A DNA stretch of 64,000 nt from Ruminococcus flavefaciens (GCF_900119075.1 NZ_FPIP01000009.1:1-64000); one strand, 5' to 3'. Shown: positions 15,803 to 24,166, numbered from the stretch's first letter. Numbers and translations are program-made. The notes: generated from the letters alone by a model not told the origin.

Positions 15803-18064
15803 TTATGAAATTCTATTGTAATATGCCTCCAGCTTTTCCTCACATATCTCCAGAATCTCCGCCTTTTCCTCCTCTGTCAGATTTCTCCACACAGTCGGTT
15901 CGACTTCAATGATGCCGAGAGTTTTGGTATGACGCAACATCTGCATATCTTCAAAGCGTTTGAACGGATTGGAAAGGATATTCCGCTGAGCGTCCTTGTC
16001 GGTGAAGCCGCCTTTTGCAAATATGCTGTTTGGCTTCTCTACTACAAGTCCCGAATTTCTGCGTTCCTCATAAAAACTGCGGAAATATGCGGAGATATCA
16101 TCGAGCTTTACGCGACCTTTGTTGTCTGCATTGGCGAATATCGCTTTCAGCAGGACAGGCTTATATGAATAGCTCATATCCATCTGCCCGACCATTTCCA
16201 TAAACAGCTCCTTGCGGTTGCTGTCGTTTATAATCTTCCAGCCATTGTCTTTTGCGGCAGCTTCGAGCGTTTCCTCGGTGAAGTATTTAAGCTGCTTATG
16301 CTCGCTCATGGGTACTATCAGATCGGGGATGATCTTCCCCTCACGGATATATCTTTCAACTGTTTCGGACTGCACGTCCACACGGCGGATAAACTCCATC
16401 TGAGATATCATTCCAGCAGCTTCTTCCTGCCAGTTGAAAACATCAACGGCTTCGTAGTCGGTCACACTCACGGGATAGTCTATCAACGCTTCCGGCTTTT
16501 CGCCTCGTTCGTATAATGCTTCATCGGCAGCACGGTCTTTTCCGAGAACTGTCTGTCCGGGTCGATACTTTTTCAGCTTGAATAATCTGTGCAGAGAATA
16601 GGGCATATTGTACTGGCTTGCGTTGTCCACGAAGTCAAATACCATGAGAAAATCCTTGCCGTCTGCAAGTCTCATGCCACGACCTAACTGCTGAGTGTAC
16701 AGCACCTTAGACATAGTGGGACGAGCCATGAAAAGCACTTCTGTTTCGGGACAGTCCCAGCCTTCATTGAGAAGATCACAGGCACACATAGCCTTGATCT
16801 CGCCCTTCTGAAACTTTGCAAGCATCTCTTTGCGTTCTGAGGACTTCATATTTCCGCTGACTGCGGCGGCAGTAACTCCTCGCTCCCTTATCATTTCCGC
16901 TATCTGCTCGGCGTGCTTTACACTTGCACAGAAAATGACAGTGCGCTTATCGCTGACATACTCCATGAAAGTATCCACGATCAGCGTATTTCGCTCCGGA
17001 ACGAATATCTTGCTTTCGAGGTCACGGATATTATACTGAACGCTGTTGAAGCGCACCTTTGTCAGGTCGATATTTGTATGTATTCGGATACAGCGCACCG
17101 GCACCAGCTCGCCTATCTCAACGGCAGTTTGTATATCAAGTTTATGTGCGGTATTCTTGAATATTTCTATGATGTCCTTATCGTCAGCACGTTCGGGAGT
17201 AGCGGTAAGTCCCAACGTGAATTTCGGCTTGAAATATGCCAGCACTTTCTGGTATGTGTCGGCAGAAGCGTGGTGTGCTTCGTCGATTATCAGATAGTCA
17301 AAATCGTCGTCCTTGAAACAATCAAGGTTCAGTGCAACACTCTGGATACTTCCGCAGACGATAAAAGCGTCCTTCTCCTTGACAGCATCTCCGAACTTGC
17401 CAACAGAAACGCCCTCCCACAAACTTTTGAAAGTCTCATAAGCCTGATTTACAAGCTCTATCGTATGTGCGAGGAACAGTGTGCGTTTGCCGAACCGCTT
17501 TGCATCGCTGACTGCGGTAACGGTCTTTCCCGTTCCTGTTGCATGATAAAGAAGTGCGATAGTTTCATGACGTTCACGCATTTTTTCAAGAGACTTCAAA
17601 GCTGCAAGCTGATGCTCTTTCAGCTGCAAATTCTCGGCATTGATCGTCTTGGCACGCTGTGTGGGAAGATAATCTGCTATCTCACGGAACAGCGGGTGCG
17701 AACCGAGAAATATACGCAGTTCGTCCTTGACAGTATCGGGCTGTACCTGTAGTTGTCGCACTGCCCAACGGTAAACGTCCCAGCCTTTGAAGATCATGCT
17801 GTTCTGTTTGAGCAGGTCGTCATAGAACTTGTTGCGTGACACGACCGACGGGTTATGACTTGCTTCATCGTCGATCTCGATAGCGATACGCTTTCCGCCG
17901 TTTTCAAGGAAGAAATCGGCATAACGGTCATTCTGATAAATGTCGGTGAAGTGGTACTGCGGATAAAGAAACGCCGCTTTTTCTGCACCGAAAGCATCGG
18001 AGAAAAGTTCTATGAACAGGTTTTCGGGAGCGCTCCCACTTGGCGTTACAAGTTTTTCACTCAT
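15803..18064 (-). CDS. DEAD/DEAH helicase with N-terminal nuclease-like domain
   Basis: A 753-residue protein; start at 18064 (GGAGG 6 bases upstream, overlapping the MazG-like gene by 8 bases). Residues 45-70 (DRYADFFLENGG, IAIEIDDEASHNP) resemble the active-site region of a Vsr/DUF559-type endonuclease. The SF2 core follows: Walker A HATGTGKT (175-182), DEAH (261-264), TATP (287-290), and QQLGRGMR as motif VI. The C-terminal 250 residues are helical and unassigned. The layout is that of a restriction-type R subunit or the stand-alone helicases of defence islands, with no methylase or specificity gene nearby, so it is not a normal type I system. Confidence 0.88.
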   Translation of the reverse strand: MSEKLVTPSGSAPENLFIELFSDAFGAEKAAFLYPQYHFTDIYQNDRYADFFLENGGKRIAIEIDDEASHNPSVVSRNKFYDDLLKQNSMIFKGWDVYRWAVRQLQVQPDTVKDELRIFLGSHPLFREIADYLPTQRAKTINAENLQLKEHQLAALKSLEKMRERHETIALLYHATGTGKTVTAVSDAKRFGKRTLFLAHTIELVNQAYETFKSLWEGVSVGKFGDAVKEKDAFIVCGSIQSVALNLDCFKDDDFDYLIIDEAHHASADTYQKVLAYFKPKFTLGLTATPERADDKDIIEIFKNTAHKLDIQTAVEIGELVPVRCIRIHTNIDLTKVRFNSVQYNIRDLESKIFVPERNTLIVDTFMEYVSDKRTVIFCASVKHAEQIAEMIRERGVTAAAVSGNMKSSERKEMLAKFQKGEIKAMCACDLLNEGWDCPETEVLFMARPTMSKVLYTQQLGRGMRLADGKDFLMVFDFVDNASQYNMPYSLHRLFKLKKYRPGQTVLGKDRAADEALYERGEKPEALIDYPVSVTDYEAVDVFNWQEEAAGMISQMEFIRRVDVQSETVERYIREGKIIPDLIVPMSEHKQLKYFTEETLEAAAKDNGWKIINDSNRKELFMEMVGQMDMSYSYKPVLLKAIFANADNKGRVKLDDISAYFRSFYEERRNSGLVVEKPNSIFAKGGFTDKDAQRNILSNPFKRFEDMQMLRHTKTLGIIEVEPTVWRNLTEEEKAEILEICEEKLEAYYNRIS

Positions 18065-18380
18065 TTCCGTCCTCCACATACTCAAGGTATATTTTCTTTT
18101 TGAAGCCACCACGCTTTTCAGCCTTAGACTTACGGACAGCTTCAAGCTCAGATACCGACCATCCTCTTGCTTCGGCGATAGCATACATAACTTCCAGCAT
18201 ATCAGCCAGTTCTTCTATGTTCTTGTCAGCCTGATACTCGGAACATTCTTCGTTCAGCTTTTTGTCAAGCTCGGAGAGATATTCGTCATCGGGAAGTGTG
18301 TGAGTTACGGGTATTTTGCCAGCCTGTTTGATGATCTCTGGTATGTTGTCACGGACGAGTTTGTTATGTACTGCTCTCAT
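18057..18380 (-). CDS. MazG/phosphoribosyl-ATP pyrophosphohydrolase-like protein
   Basis: A 107-residue protein with the all-alpha nucleotide pyrophosphohydrolase pattern: KLVRDNIPEII, LDKKLNEECSEY, NIEELADMLEVMYAIAE (the EExxE...ExxD-type magnesium site) and KRGGFKKKIYL. It lacks the rest of HisE/HisI and is not near his genes. Start at 18380 (GGGAG upstream) rather than 18401. It is translationally coupled to the helicase that follows. Removal of modified or signal nucleotides is possible; the pairing is discussed in the findings. Confidence 0.85.
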   Translation of the reverse strand: MRAVHNKLVRDNIPEIIKQAGKIPVTHTLPDDEYLSELDKKLNEECSEYQADKNIEELADMLEVMYAIAEARGWSVSELEAVRKSKAEKRGGFKKKIYLEYVEDGNE

Positions 18381-18419
18381 TTTATCACGCTCCCAAAGCA
18401 AAAGCTATTATTTGTTTAA

Positions 18420-18448
18420 ATTATACCATTTTACATACCGTATGTCAA
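18420..18448 (-). promoter_or_regulatory. Promoter of the MazG-helicase pair
   Basis: Minus strand TTGACA (18448-18443), 17 bases, TATAAT (18425-18420). The spacer holds a short palindrome ACATA-CCG-TATGT, a candidate repressor site. Confidence 0.75.
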
Positions 18449-18493
18449 TGAATAAAAAGCTATAATTCCAGTTGTTTCAGTAAAATCTCCATA

Positions 18494-18535
18494 TGAAGCA
18501 AGGCCCCCAGAACACTCTGAGAGCCTTGTTTCAGC
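18494..18535 (-). terminator. Stem-loop after the SSB-like gene
   Basis: GAAGCAAGGC and GCCTTGTTTC can pair with one mismatch, with an inner CAGA/TCTG pair. The T-tract on the minus strand is weak. Confidence 0.5.
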
Positions 18536-18561
18536 TATATGTTAGTAGATCGTCTGTTTCG

Positions 18562-18891
18562 TCAGAAAAGCTGCCCTGAATCAACGTCTACCTTGATAGC
18601 AAACTTGTTTTGAAAGTGCAGTTCCTCAACGATGATAACAGCGGTATTATCAGGAGCTTTCCTGAGCGAACCAACAAAGGTTATCTGTCCGCCCTTTGAG
18701 TAAAGGAAACTAACCGACTTAGCATTTTCGTCAAAGGCGAGGCAGGTGAATATATCTGTCTCGACCGTATCAACACTGTTGCGTTTTGGCTGGTCTACTG
18801 CGATGCTGAATTTGCAGTAGCTGTAATCCTCCTCGGTTAGAATGTTCAAATCGGTAGTGATACGTCCTGTCATCATAATTCTATTCAGCAT
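18562..18891 (-). CDS. SSB-like OB-fold protein
   Basis: A 109-residue protein starting at 18891 (AAAGGAG 7 bases upstream). MLNRIMMTGRITTDLNI matches the first strand of bacterial SSB (MxNxVxLxGRLTxDPEL); FSIAVDQPKRN and DIFTCLAFDENAKSV match the following strands. It lacks the acidic-tip C-terminal tail used to recruit partners and is shorter than the chromosomal SSB at 60338. This suggests an accessory or phage/plasmid-type SSB paralogue. It follows a small gene on the same strand by 13 bases. Confidence 0.8.
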   Translation of the reverse strand: MLNRIMMTGRITTDLNILTEEDYSYCKFSIAVDQPKRNSVDTVETDIFTCLAFDENAKSVSFLYSKGGQITFVGSLRKAPDNTAVIIVEELHFQNKFAIKVDVDSGQLF

Positions 18892-18904
18892 ATCAAAGCT
18901 CCTT

Positions 18905-19114
18905 TCAGTCCTCATCTGAACACTCATCAAGTCCGTGCATAAGCTGAATATAAACGCACTCGGCACGTTCATGTTCCTCGCCGTCAGTAGACATCATTAG
19001 TCCAAGAAAATACGTCTTCGCTTCCTCATAGTTTGTCCAGACCTCACGCTTACCATTGCAGACAGTAGTGACTTCGTTTGTTATCGGCATTGCCAATTCA
19101 GGTGTTTTCAACAT
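18905..19114 (-). CDS. Small acidic protein of unknown function
   Basis: A 69-residue acidic protein (NYEEAKTYFLGLMMSTDGEEH, ending DECSDED) with GGAGG 9 bases before its ATG. It resembles short proteins found beside SSB-like genes on mobile elements in Clostridia, but I cannot name the family. Probably co-transcribed with the SSB-like gene. Confidence 0.65.
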   Translation of the reverse strand: MLKTPELAMPITNEVTTVCNGKREVWTNYEEAKTYFLGLMMSTDGEEHERAECVYIQLMHGLDECSDED

Positions 19115-19260
19115 AGCTGTGTACCTCCAGAAGTATTATTTTGAATCCATTATATCCGATAAAACTACCGGAGTCCAGCGTTGTGGAAGGATTGTAATAA
19201 TTCTTGTGAAATGCGCAGCAAAATGTGGATTTTTCCCAGTGCAATGCGCTGTAATGGCGA

Positions 19261-19289
19261 TTGACTTTTTCCCCGCTATGTGATATTAT
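19261..19289 (+). promoter_or_regulatory. Promoter of the 19329 gene
   Basis: TTGACT, 17 bases, TATTAT, 39 bases before the start codon. Confidence 0.6.
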
Positions 19290-19328
19290 ATTATAAACTA
19301 CAGCACATTGATTGTGAGGTGAAATGCT

Positions 19329-20003
19329 ATGGGACAATATTACTGCTGGGTGAATGTCGATAAGAAAGAATACTTATGTCCTGCTGATTTTGATCTTGGG
19401 AACAAACTCCATGAGTCAATGAATGCAGACAATGCTTTGCTTCGTGCCCTGTGGGAACTCCTCTCGGCTGAGTGGAAAGGCGACCGTCTGGTATTCCTCG
19501 GAGACGAATGCCACGCTCTTGATGAAGTGTCAAATGAGGTGCTTGATATTCTGGTAAAACATCAGGCAGAAAGCGACATTTCAGGCTACTTGTTCGACAA
19601 TGTTTATGAAACATACCGGAATGTAAGTGGTCTTTTCAAGTCAGCGGAAGAATCTGTCCGTGATGAAATAGCTTTTTATCTCAATGTTGTGAGATCAGAT
19701 CCTCCGATCAGTCCAAATGTTTATGGTGTAGATATCAACGATCCATACAGAGGTTTATTTCTCAGAAACGGCAAATCGTTCAAGTATATCATCAACCACA
19801 CGAAGAAGGTATGCTATTCGCATGAAGGAACAAAGATCCTTCTGAGTGATAACAGCAAATTAGATCATGCAGATCCGCTTCCTGTTCTTATGGCATACGG
19901 CGGCAGAAGATGTGATATCGGAGAATGGCTCGGAGATATAATTGATGTTAGTGATACGTTGCCGAAAGATTGTAAACTGTTAACTGAGATCCATATTGAT
20001 TGA
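19329..20003 (+). CDS. Uncharacterised protein with a MGQYYCWVNVDKKEY-type N-terminus
   Basis: A 224-residue cytoplasmic protein. The beginning (MGQYYCWVNVDKKEYLCP followed by a DFDLGNKLHES stretch) is the hallmark of an uncharacterised family of bacterial proteins found mainly in Gram-positives; no catalytic motif is evident. GAGGTG lies 7 bases before ATG. It is a single-gene unit with a promoter at 19261 and a strong terminator at 20091. Function unknown. Confidence 0.75.
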   Translation: MGQYYCWVNVDKKEYLCPADFDLGNKLHESMNADNALLRALWELLSAEWKGDRLVFLGDECHALDEVSNEVLDILVKHQAESDISGYLFDNVYETYRNVSGLFKSAEESVRDEIAFYLNVVRSDPPISPNVYGVDINDPYRGLFLRNGKSFKYIINHTKKVCYSHEGTKILLSDNSKLDHADPLPVLMAYGGRRCDIGEWLGDIIDVSDTLPKDCKLLTEIHID

Positions 20004-20090
20004 TAGCGCAGGAAATCGGGTGCTCTGACAGCTATCAGCAAACGGTTTAAGGGGACAATATTTCAGTGACAATAGAAAAAGATCAATCAG

Positions 20091-20121
20091 GGACAGGAAT
20101 TGCTTTTTCCTGTCCTTTTTT
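20091..20121 (+). terminator. Rho-independent terminator
   Basis: GGACAGGAA and TTCCTGTCC pair around a 7-base loop and are followed by TTTTTT. It separates the 19329 gene from the hairpin array. Confidence 0.85.
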
Positions 20122-20159
20122 CGTTCTTGTTAAAGGAAGAATTGGGACAGTCACAAGCA

Positions 20160-20545
20160 CTTCCCACACATTGTTCTCACAGGTTTCTGTATTACAATGT
20201 GCAGAGCTTGCTGGGTGTGATTTTTGGCCTTGTAGGCATCATATTTTTTCTGACTGTTTCTGACTGATTGTTCTAATTTTTTGCTCTTGTTTACTCAGGG
20301 GTATGGGGAAGTTTCCCTCAGCAAGCATCGTGTATTGTTTTCACAGTTCTTGTGGACACAATACACCGAGCTTGCTGGGTGTGAATCTGAGATTAAATTT
20401 TTGTTTTCTTCTGGACTGTTTAGCTCGGTCGTTTTTTTCTTTTTGATGTTCGGGTTCCAAGGGGGGGAAACCTCTTGCAAGCTATGTATCGCAGCATTCA
20501 ATTTTCCAAAATTGTAATGCGGAGATACCGAGCTTGCTGGGAAAG
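20160..20545 (+). ncRNA. Three tandem hairpin units, candidate structured RNA
   Basis: GAGCTTGCTGGG occurs at 20204, 20368 and 20530, about 163 bases apart. Each copy is the 3' arm of a long hairpin: unit 1 CACATTGT/ACAATGTG (20167-20201); unit 2 CAGCAAGC/GCTTGCTG outside TGTATTGT/ACAATACA (20319-20377); unit 3 GCAAGCT/AGCTTGC outside GTATC/GATAC, GCATT/AATGC and CAATTTT/AAAATTG (20477-20537). The inner stems differ in sequence but stay paired. Short open frames here have no ribosome-binding sites, so I read the 637-base gap as non-coding. Function unknown. Confidence 0.6.
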
Positions 20546-20583
20546 CTTGGTTATCTTTTGTGGCAAGTTTTTCAATGCAGATA

Positions 20584-20612
20584 TTGCCTTATCAGAGGTA
20601 ATGTGATATAAT
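20584..20612 (+). promoter_or_regulatory. Promoter of the zinc-ribbon-like gene
   Basis: TTGCCT, 17 bases, TATAAT, 28 bases before the ATG at 20641. Confidence 0.6.
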
Positions 20613-20640
20613 ATGGAAAAGCTTAAAAGCAGGTGAGCAT

Positions 20641-21198
20641 ATGAGTAAATCCATCAGTGTTGAATATTGCAGCTATTTTTGCAAGCATCGTCATTCTGAA
20701 TTAAAAGATGGTTGGTTACCTACTTGCGATGCTTATCCAAATGGAAATCATGCTTATGAAAATTACTTGTTTGAATTTAGAAGAGAGTGTGCAAATGGAA
20801 TCGGTTTTGAGCCAAATGAGAATGCGACTGCGGCTTGGTTTCAAATGAGGAGAGAACGTGATCCGTGGATAAAAAGTATGCGGCACTATTTACAGTATGG
20901 TGATCCAGGTGAATGCTTGTTCTGCCACTCAAATGCGATTCATGTTTATAGCGATGAACCTCTGACTACCATTGTAACATTTGTATGCTATGGTTGCGGC
21001 AGGCGATACACTTTTCAAAGTGATAAAAATCAGTATCTGAACAATCGAAAATTACGATACATCGGTAATAATTCTCTGTTTCCTTTGACATTCGGAAAGA
21101 TATATGTATGTAACTGGATTGAAGAAGGAATGTACTGGATAACAGACGATAAAAATGAAGATTACTTATATCCTCTTTATGTATTTGAAGTAGAATAA
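20641..21198 (+). CDS. Putative zinc-ribbon protein of unknown function
   Basis: A 185-residue protein with two cysteine sets: CSYFC near residue 10 with a further Cys near 29, and CLFCHSN (about 92) paired with CYGCGRRY (about 117), a typical zinc ribbon. No membrane segment. The spacing to the alkyltransferase gene that follows is only 7 bases, so the two may share a transcript, but its role is not known. Confidence 0.7.
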   Translation: MSKSISVEYCSYFCKHRHSELKDGWLPTCDAYPNGNHAYENYLFEFRRECANGIGFEPNENATAAWFQMRRERDPWIKSMRHYLQYGDPGECLFCHSNAIHVYSDEPLTTIVTFVCYGCGRRYTFQSDKNQYLNNRKLRYIGNNSLFPLTFGKIYVCNWIEEGMYWITDDKNEDYLYPLYVFEVE

Positions 21199-21205
21199 AT
21201 AGCAT

Positions 21206-21700
21206 ATGACATATATTTATAATTACACTTCTCCGCTCGGTATTATCACACTCGCCAGCAACGGCGAATCACTCACAGGCTTATGGTTCGACGGGCAGAA
21301 ACACTTTTCCCATAAGTACATATCTGAAAGCACCGAAGCGGAGCTGCCGATATTCACTCGGACCTGCAACTGGCTCGACATATATTTCAGCGGCAACATT
21401 CCCGACTTCACACCGTCTATATACTTGAACACAACGCCGTTCCGTAAGGCAGTCTATGATATACTGCTCACGATACCCTACGGACAAACCATGACCTATG
21501 GCGAGATAGCAAATATCATCGCAAAGCAAAATGGTGTGGAGCGTATGTCCGCCCAGGCAGTAGGCAGTGCTGTGGGACATAATCCTGTCTCGATTATTAT
21601 CCCGTGTCACAGAGTGGTCGGCGCAGACGGAAGTTTGACTGGATACGCAGGTGGTCTTAACAAGAAGATAGAGCTGCTGAAACTGGAGAAAGCATTATAA
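21206..21700 (+). CDS. ogt: Methylated-DNA-[protein]-cysteine S-methyltransferase
   Basis: A 164-residue O6-alkylguanine DNA alkyltransferase of normal length: an N-terminal ribonuclease-H-like part, the helix-turn-helix (QTMTYGEIANIIA), the conserved SAVGHNP turn and the active-site IPCHRVVG with Cys134 as the acceptor. It repairs O6-methylguanine in one suicidal transfer. No Ada-type regulator domain is attached. The symbol is given by similarity to stand-alone Ogt proteins; naming between Ogt and other MGMTs is not certain. Confidence 0.93.
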   Translation: MTYIYNYTSPLGIITLASNGESLTGLWFDGQKHFSHKYISESTEAELPIFTRTCNWLDIYFSGNIPDFTPSIYLNTTPFRKAVYDILLTIPYGQTMTYGEIANIIAKQNGVERMSAQAVGSAVGHNPVSIIIPCHRVVGADGSLTGYAGGLNKKIELLKLEKAL

Positions 21701-21709
21701 AAACTATTC

Positions 21710-21739
21710 AAGCATCAAGGGCTATACTTGATGCTTTTT
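21710..21739 (+). terminator. Rho-independent terminator after the alkyltransferase
   Basis: AAGCATCAAG and CTTGATGCTT pair, followed by TTTC. Confidence 0.8.
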
Positions 21740-21918
21740 CATTTTTCCAGTGCAAATTACACCGGGGAAAACTGAAATTCGACCTAAAGTTCGTGCGCAA
21801 TGAATCTGGAATTTTACTATTGTTGTGCGCTATAATATTATCAGCCGATGGAGTTCGGCAGAAAAACAGAAATATAAAAGATAGAAAGCAGGGGAAGTAC
21901 CTGCTATGGAGTGACAAA

Positions 21919-22134
21919 ATGACATCTGAGAAAAATAAAAAGAATGTCACACAGAACGCAACCAAACAGGAGATCGGGGCAGCACTGAAGCTCATCGGAC
22001 TTCTGTACGAACAGGGTGAGATACCCAAACACGTTTACCGCAATATCTGCAACGAGTATTACGGCAAAGGCCTTGACAAGGTTGCTGATGCGCGCTATAC
22101 TATACCAAACGCAGAAGATAAGGAGGCGGTATGA
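21919..22134 (+). CDS. SHOCT-like small protein preceding a serine recombinase
   Basis: A 71-residue protein (ATG at 21919 after GGAG). The central LLYEQGEIPKHVYRNICNEYY stretch resembles the SHOCT helical pair seen in small proteins encoded directly before clostridial large serine recombinases. Its TGA overlaps the recombinase start (ATGATG), so the pair is translationally coupled. It may act as a recombination directionality or accessory factor; this is inference. Confidence 0.7.
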   Translation: MTSEKNKKNVTQNATKQEIGAALKLIGLLYEQGEIPKHVYRNICNEYYGKGLDKVADARYTIPNAEDKEAV

Positions 22135-23867
22135 TGTACGGATATAATGCTGTGGCTGTGCCGAAGAATGTGGTCATCTACGCAAGAGTTTCCACCGAGC
22201 ATGAGGCTCAGCTTTCGGCTCTGGAAAATCAGCTGGACTGGTACAAGCCGCTATTGGAACAGCATCCCGAATGGACGCTTGTGCGCAGTTATGTTGACGA
22301 GGGTATCACGGGAACATCGGCGAAGAAACGTCCGCAGTTCATGCAGATGCTAAACGATGCAAAGAACGGCGACTTCAATCTGATACTGACACGTGAGGTT
22401 TCACGTTTTGCACGAAACACGGTGGACACTCTGCAATACACCCGTGACCTGAAAAGGCTGGGTGTGGAGGTGTTCTTCATCAACGACAACATCAGGACTT
22501 TTGACGGTGACGGTGAGCTTCGTCTGACCATAATGGCAACGCTTGCACAGGACGAGAGCCGAAAGACTTCTATCCGTGTGAAAAGCGGACAGCAGACATC
22601 TATGGAGAACGGCGTATATTACGGCAACGGAAATATCCTCGGGTACAACAGGGTCGGGAAAGAACTTGTTATTGATCCCGAACAGGCTAAGACGGTGCGG
22701 AAGATATACGACTGGTATCTGGACGGTATGGGCGTCAGGCAGATACAGTTTGAGCTTGAAAAAGAGGGTGTACTCACTGCTATGGGCAAGACCAGGTGGT
22801 ACGAATCCAACATCAGCAAGATACTCAAGAACCCGTTCTACGCAGGCATACTGGAGTACCACAAGCAGTTCACTCCCGACTTTCTTGAACAGAAGAAGAT
22901 CAACAATTTCGGTGAGATAGATCGTCTGCGAGTTGATGGCAGACACGAACCTATCGTTACGCTGGAGGAATTCAACAGTGTGCAAGAGATAATGGAAAGT
23001 AAAAGGCTGAAAAATCCTGCCAATAAGACAGGACGCAAGGAAAAGGGCAAGAAGCCCGTTTCGGACGTATGGTGCAGGCTGTTGGTATGCTCCTGCGGAT
23101 GCACATTCAACCGCAAGGTATGGCACACCACATCAAAGGGTACGCAGTACGGGTATATGTGCTACTCGCAGATACGCAACGGCACTATACGGACAAGGCT
23201 GAAAAAGGGACTGCCCACGGACGGTATCTGCACCTCGCAGATGATACCGGGTTGGAAGTTACATTTCATGGCGAAGAACCTGTTCCGTGAGTTTCTGAGG
23301 AACACTGACAGGATACTTGATATCGCCGAGGAGATGCTTGAAAAGCATATCGACGATGAAGAGGTCGTTGAGGATAATACCGAACTCATCGCACAGAAAA
23401 AGGCAGAACTTGACAAGCTGGAAAAGCGTCTGAACAAACTCATTTCCATGAGGGCTGACGATGAGATAACCAAAGAGCAGTTCATGAACATGAAGTCAGA
23501 AGTCGATGCGCAGATAGCTTCTTTGCAGGAGCAGATATGCGAGCTTTCGCCCACGGAGAAAGTCACAGAGACAAGTGATGTTCCCGACTACAACGAGCGT
23601 ATCACTCTGTTGAGATATGCTCTTGAACGGTACACTAATTTTGACTCCGATGAGGATATACCCGAGGCAGTTATCGAAGCATTTGTAGAAAAAATAGTGG
23701 TGAATGAGAACTCCTTCGATTGGTATCTGCACTTCTCGGACGATGACAAAACTCCGAAAACGTGCAATGTGGATGGCAACAAAAAAGCCCATAAAATCGA
23801 GCTTTTCGGGGCATCTTATGCGCCTGCGTTGGTGGAGGGCTGCTCAGGCTGCAATCAGCGAAAATAA
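22131..23867 (+). CDS. Large serine recombinase, C-terminally truncated
   Basis: A 578-residue site-specific recombinase. The resolvase domain has the catalytic Ser21 in VIYARVSTEHE, then GITGTSAKKRP, LTREVSRFARN and the DESRKTSIRVKSGQ helix-E region; the recombinase domain follows, then a zinc ribbon near residues 315-385 (VCSCGC, and distant Cys) and a coiled coil (about 415-470). The frame ends GCNQRK-TAA, but 43 further codons up to TGA at 23997 continue in the same frame and match the remnant at 6949-7122, where GAA replaces TAA. The tail was probably lost by a point mutation, so activity is uncertain. It is the likely integrase of a mobile element whose ends are not determined. Confidence 0.9.
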   Translation: MMYGYNAVAVPKNVVIYARVSTEHEAQLSALENQLDWYKPLLEQHPEWTLVRSYVDEGITGTSAKKRPQFMQMLNDAKNGDFNLILTREVSRFARNTVDTLQYTRDLKRLGVEVFFINDNIRTFDGDGELRLTIMATLAQDESRKTSIRVKSGQQTSMENGVYYGNGNILGYNRVGKELVIDPEQAKTVRKIYDWYLDGMGVRQIQFELEKEGVLTAMGKTRWYESNISKILKNPFYAGILEYHKQFTPDFLEQKKINNFGEIDRLRVDGRHEPIVTLEEFNSVQEIMESKRLKNPANKTGRKEKGKKPVSDVWCRLLVCSCGCTFNRKVWHTTSKGTQYGYMCYSQIRNGTIRTRLKKGLPTDGICTSQMIPGWKLHFMAKNLFREFLRNTDRILDIAEEMLEKHIDDEEVVEDNTELIAQKKAELDKLEKRLNKLISMRADDEITKEQFMNMKSEVDAQIASLQEQICELSPTEKVTETSDVPDYNERITLLRYALERYTNFDSDEDIPEAVIEAFVEKIVVNENSFDWYLHFSDDDKTPKTCNVDGNKKAHKIELFGASYAPALVEGCSGCNQRK

Positions 23868-23999
23868 GTAATTCGGAAATATACTCAGATTGGCTATTTT
23901 ACGCTGAATCTGGACGATGCTAAAGAATACCTTTACGCAAAGTCTACGAAGCGTAGGATACTAAGTTGGCGTGATATTCACGTTAATGTGTTTATCTGA
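23868..23999 (+). pseudogene. In-frame recombinase tail beyond the stop codon
   Basis: These 43 codons plus TGA (VIRKYTQIGYFTL, then WRDIHVNVFI) are in frame with the recombinase and align position for position with the remnant at 6988-7122. The TAA at 23865 stands where the other copy has GAA. Confidence 0.7.
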
Positions 24000-24069
24000 A
24001 TAAATACAATAAGGCTCTCACAGTCGAAATGTGTGGACTTTTTTCTTATGATAGTTGAAGCATAAAAGT

Positions 24070-24166
24070 AAGCCCTGCCCCAAACGGGGCAAGGCTCTTA
24101 TTACGAATTAGGTCTGTACCGATATAATGTAAATACATAAAGCATAACCGCCCATGAAGGGCGGTC
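24070..24166. terminator. Two hairpins in the recombinase / scaffoldin gap
   Basis: GCCCTGCCCC...GGGGCAAGGC (about 24070-24094) and ACCGCCC/GGGCGGT (24148-24166). The second lies 17 bases past the minus-strand scaffoldin gene and is its likely terminator. Nothing else is seen between 24000 and 24183. Confidence 0.55.

Noticed and set aside
16913..17752. A 279-codon open frame on the plus strand opposite the helicase
   Set aside because: Antisense shadow of a well-supported helicase gene.
20066..20517. Two short open frames in the hairpin array
   Set aside because: They run through strong stems, lack ribosome-binding sites and look non-coding.
20160..20545. Possible CRISPR array
   Set aside because: Only three units at ~163-bp steps with similar sequence in stems, not short identical repeats with unique spacers; no cas genes.
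21905..21925. AGTGACAAAATGACATC resembles the MACPF promoter repeat
   Set aside because: Single copy with different spacing that overlaps the start codon of the SHOCT-like gene; probably chance.
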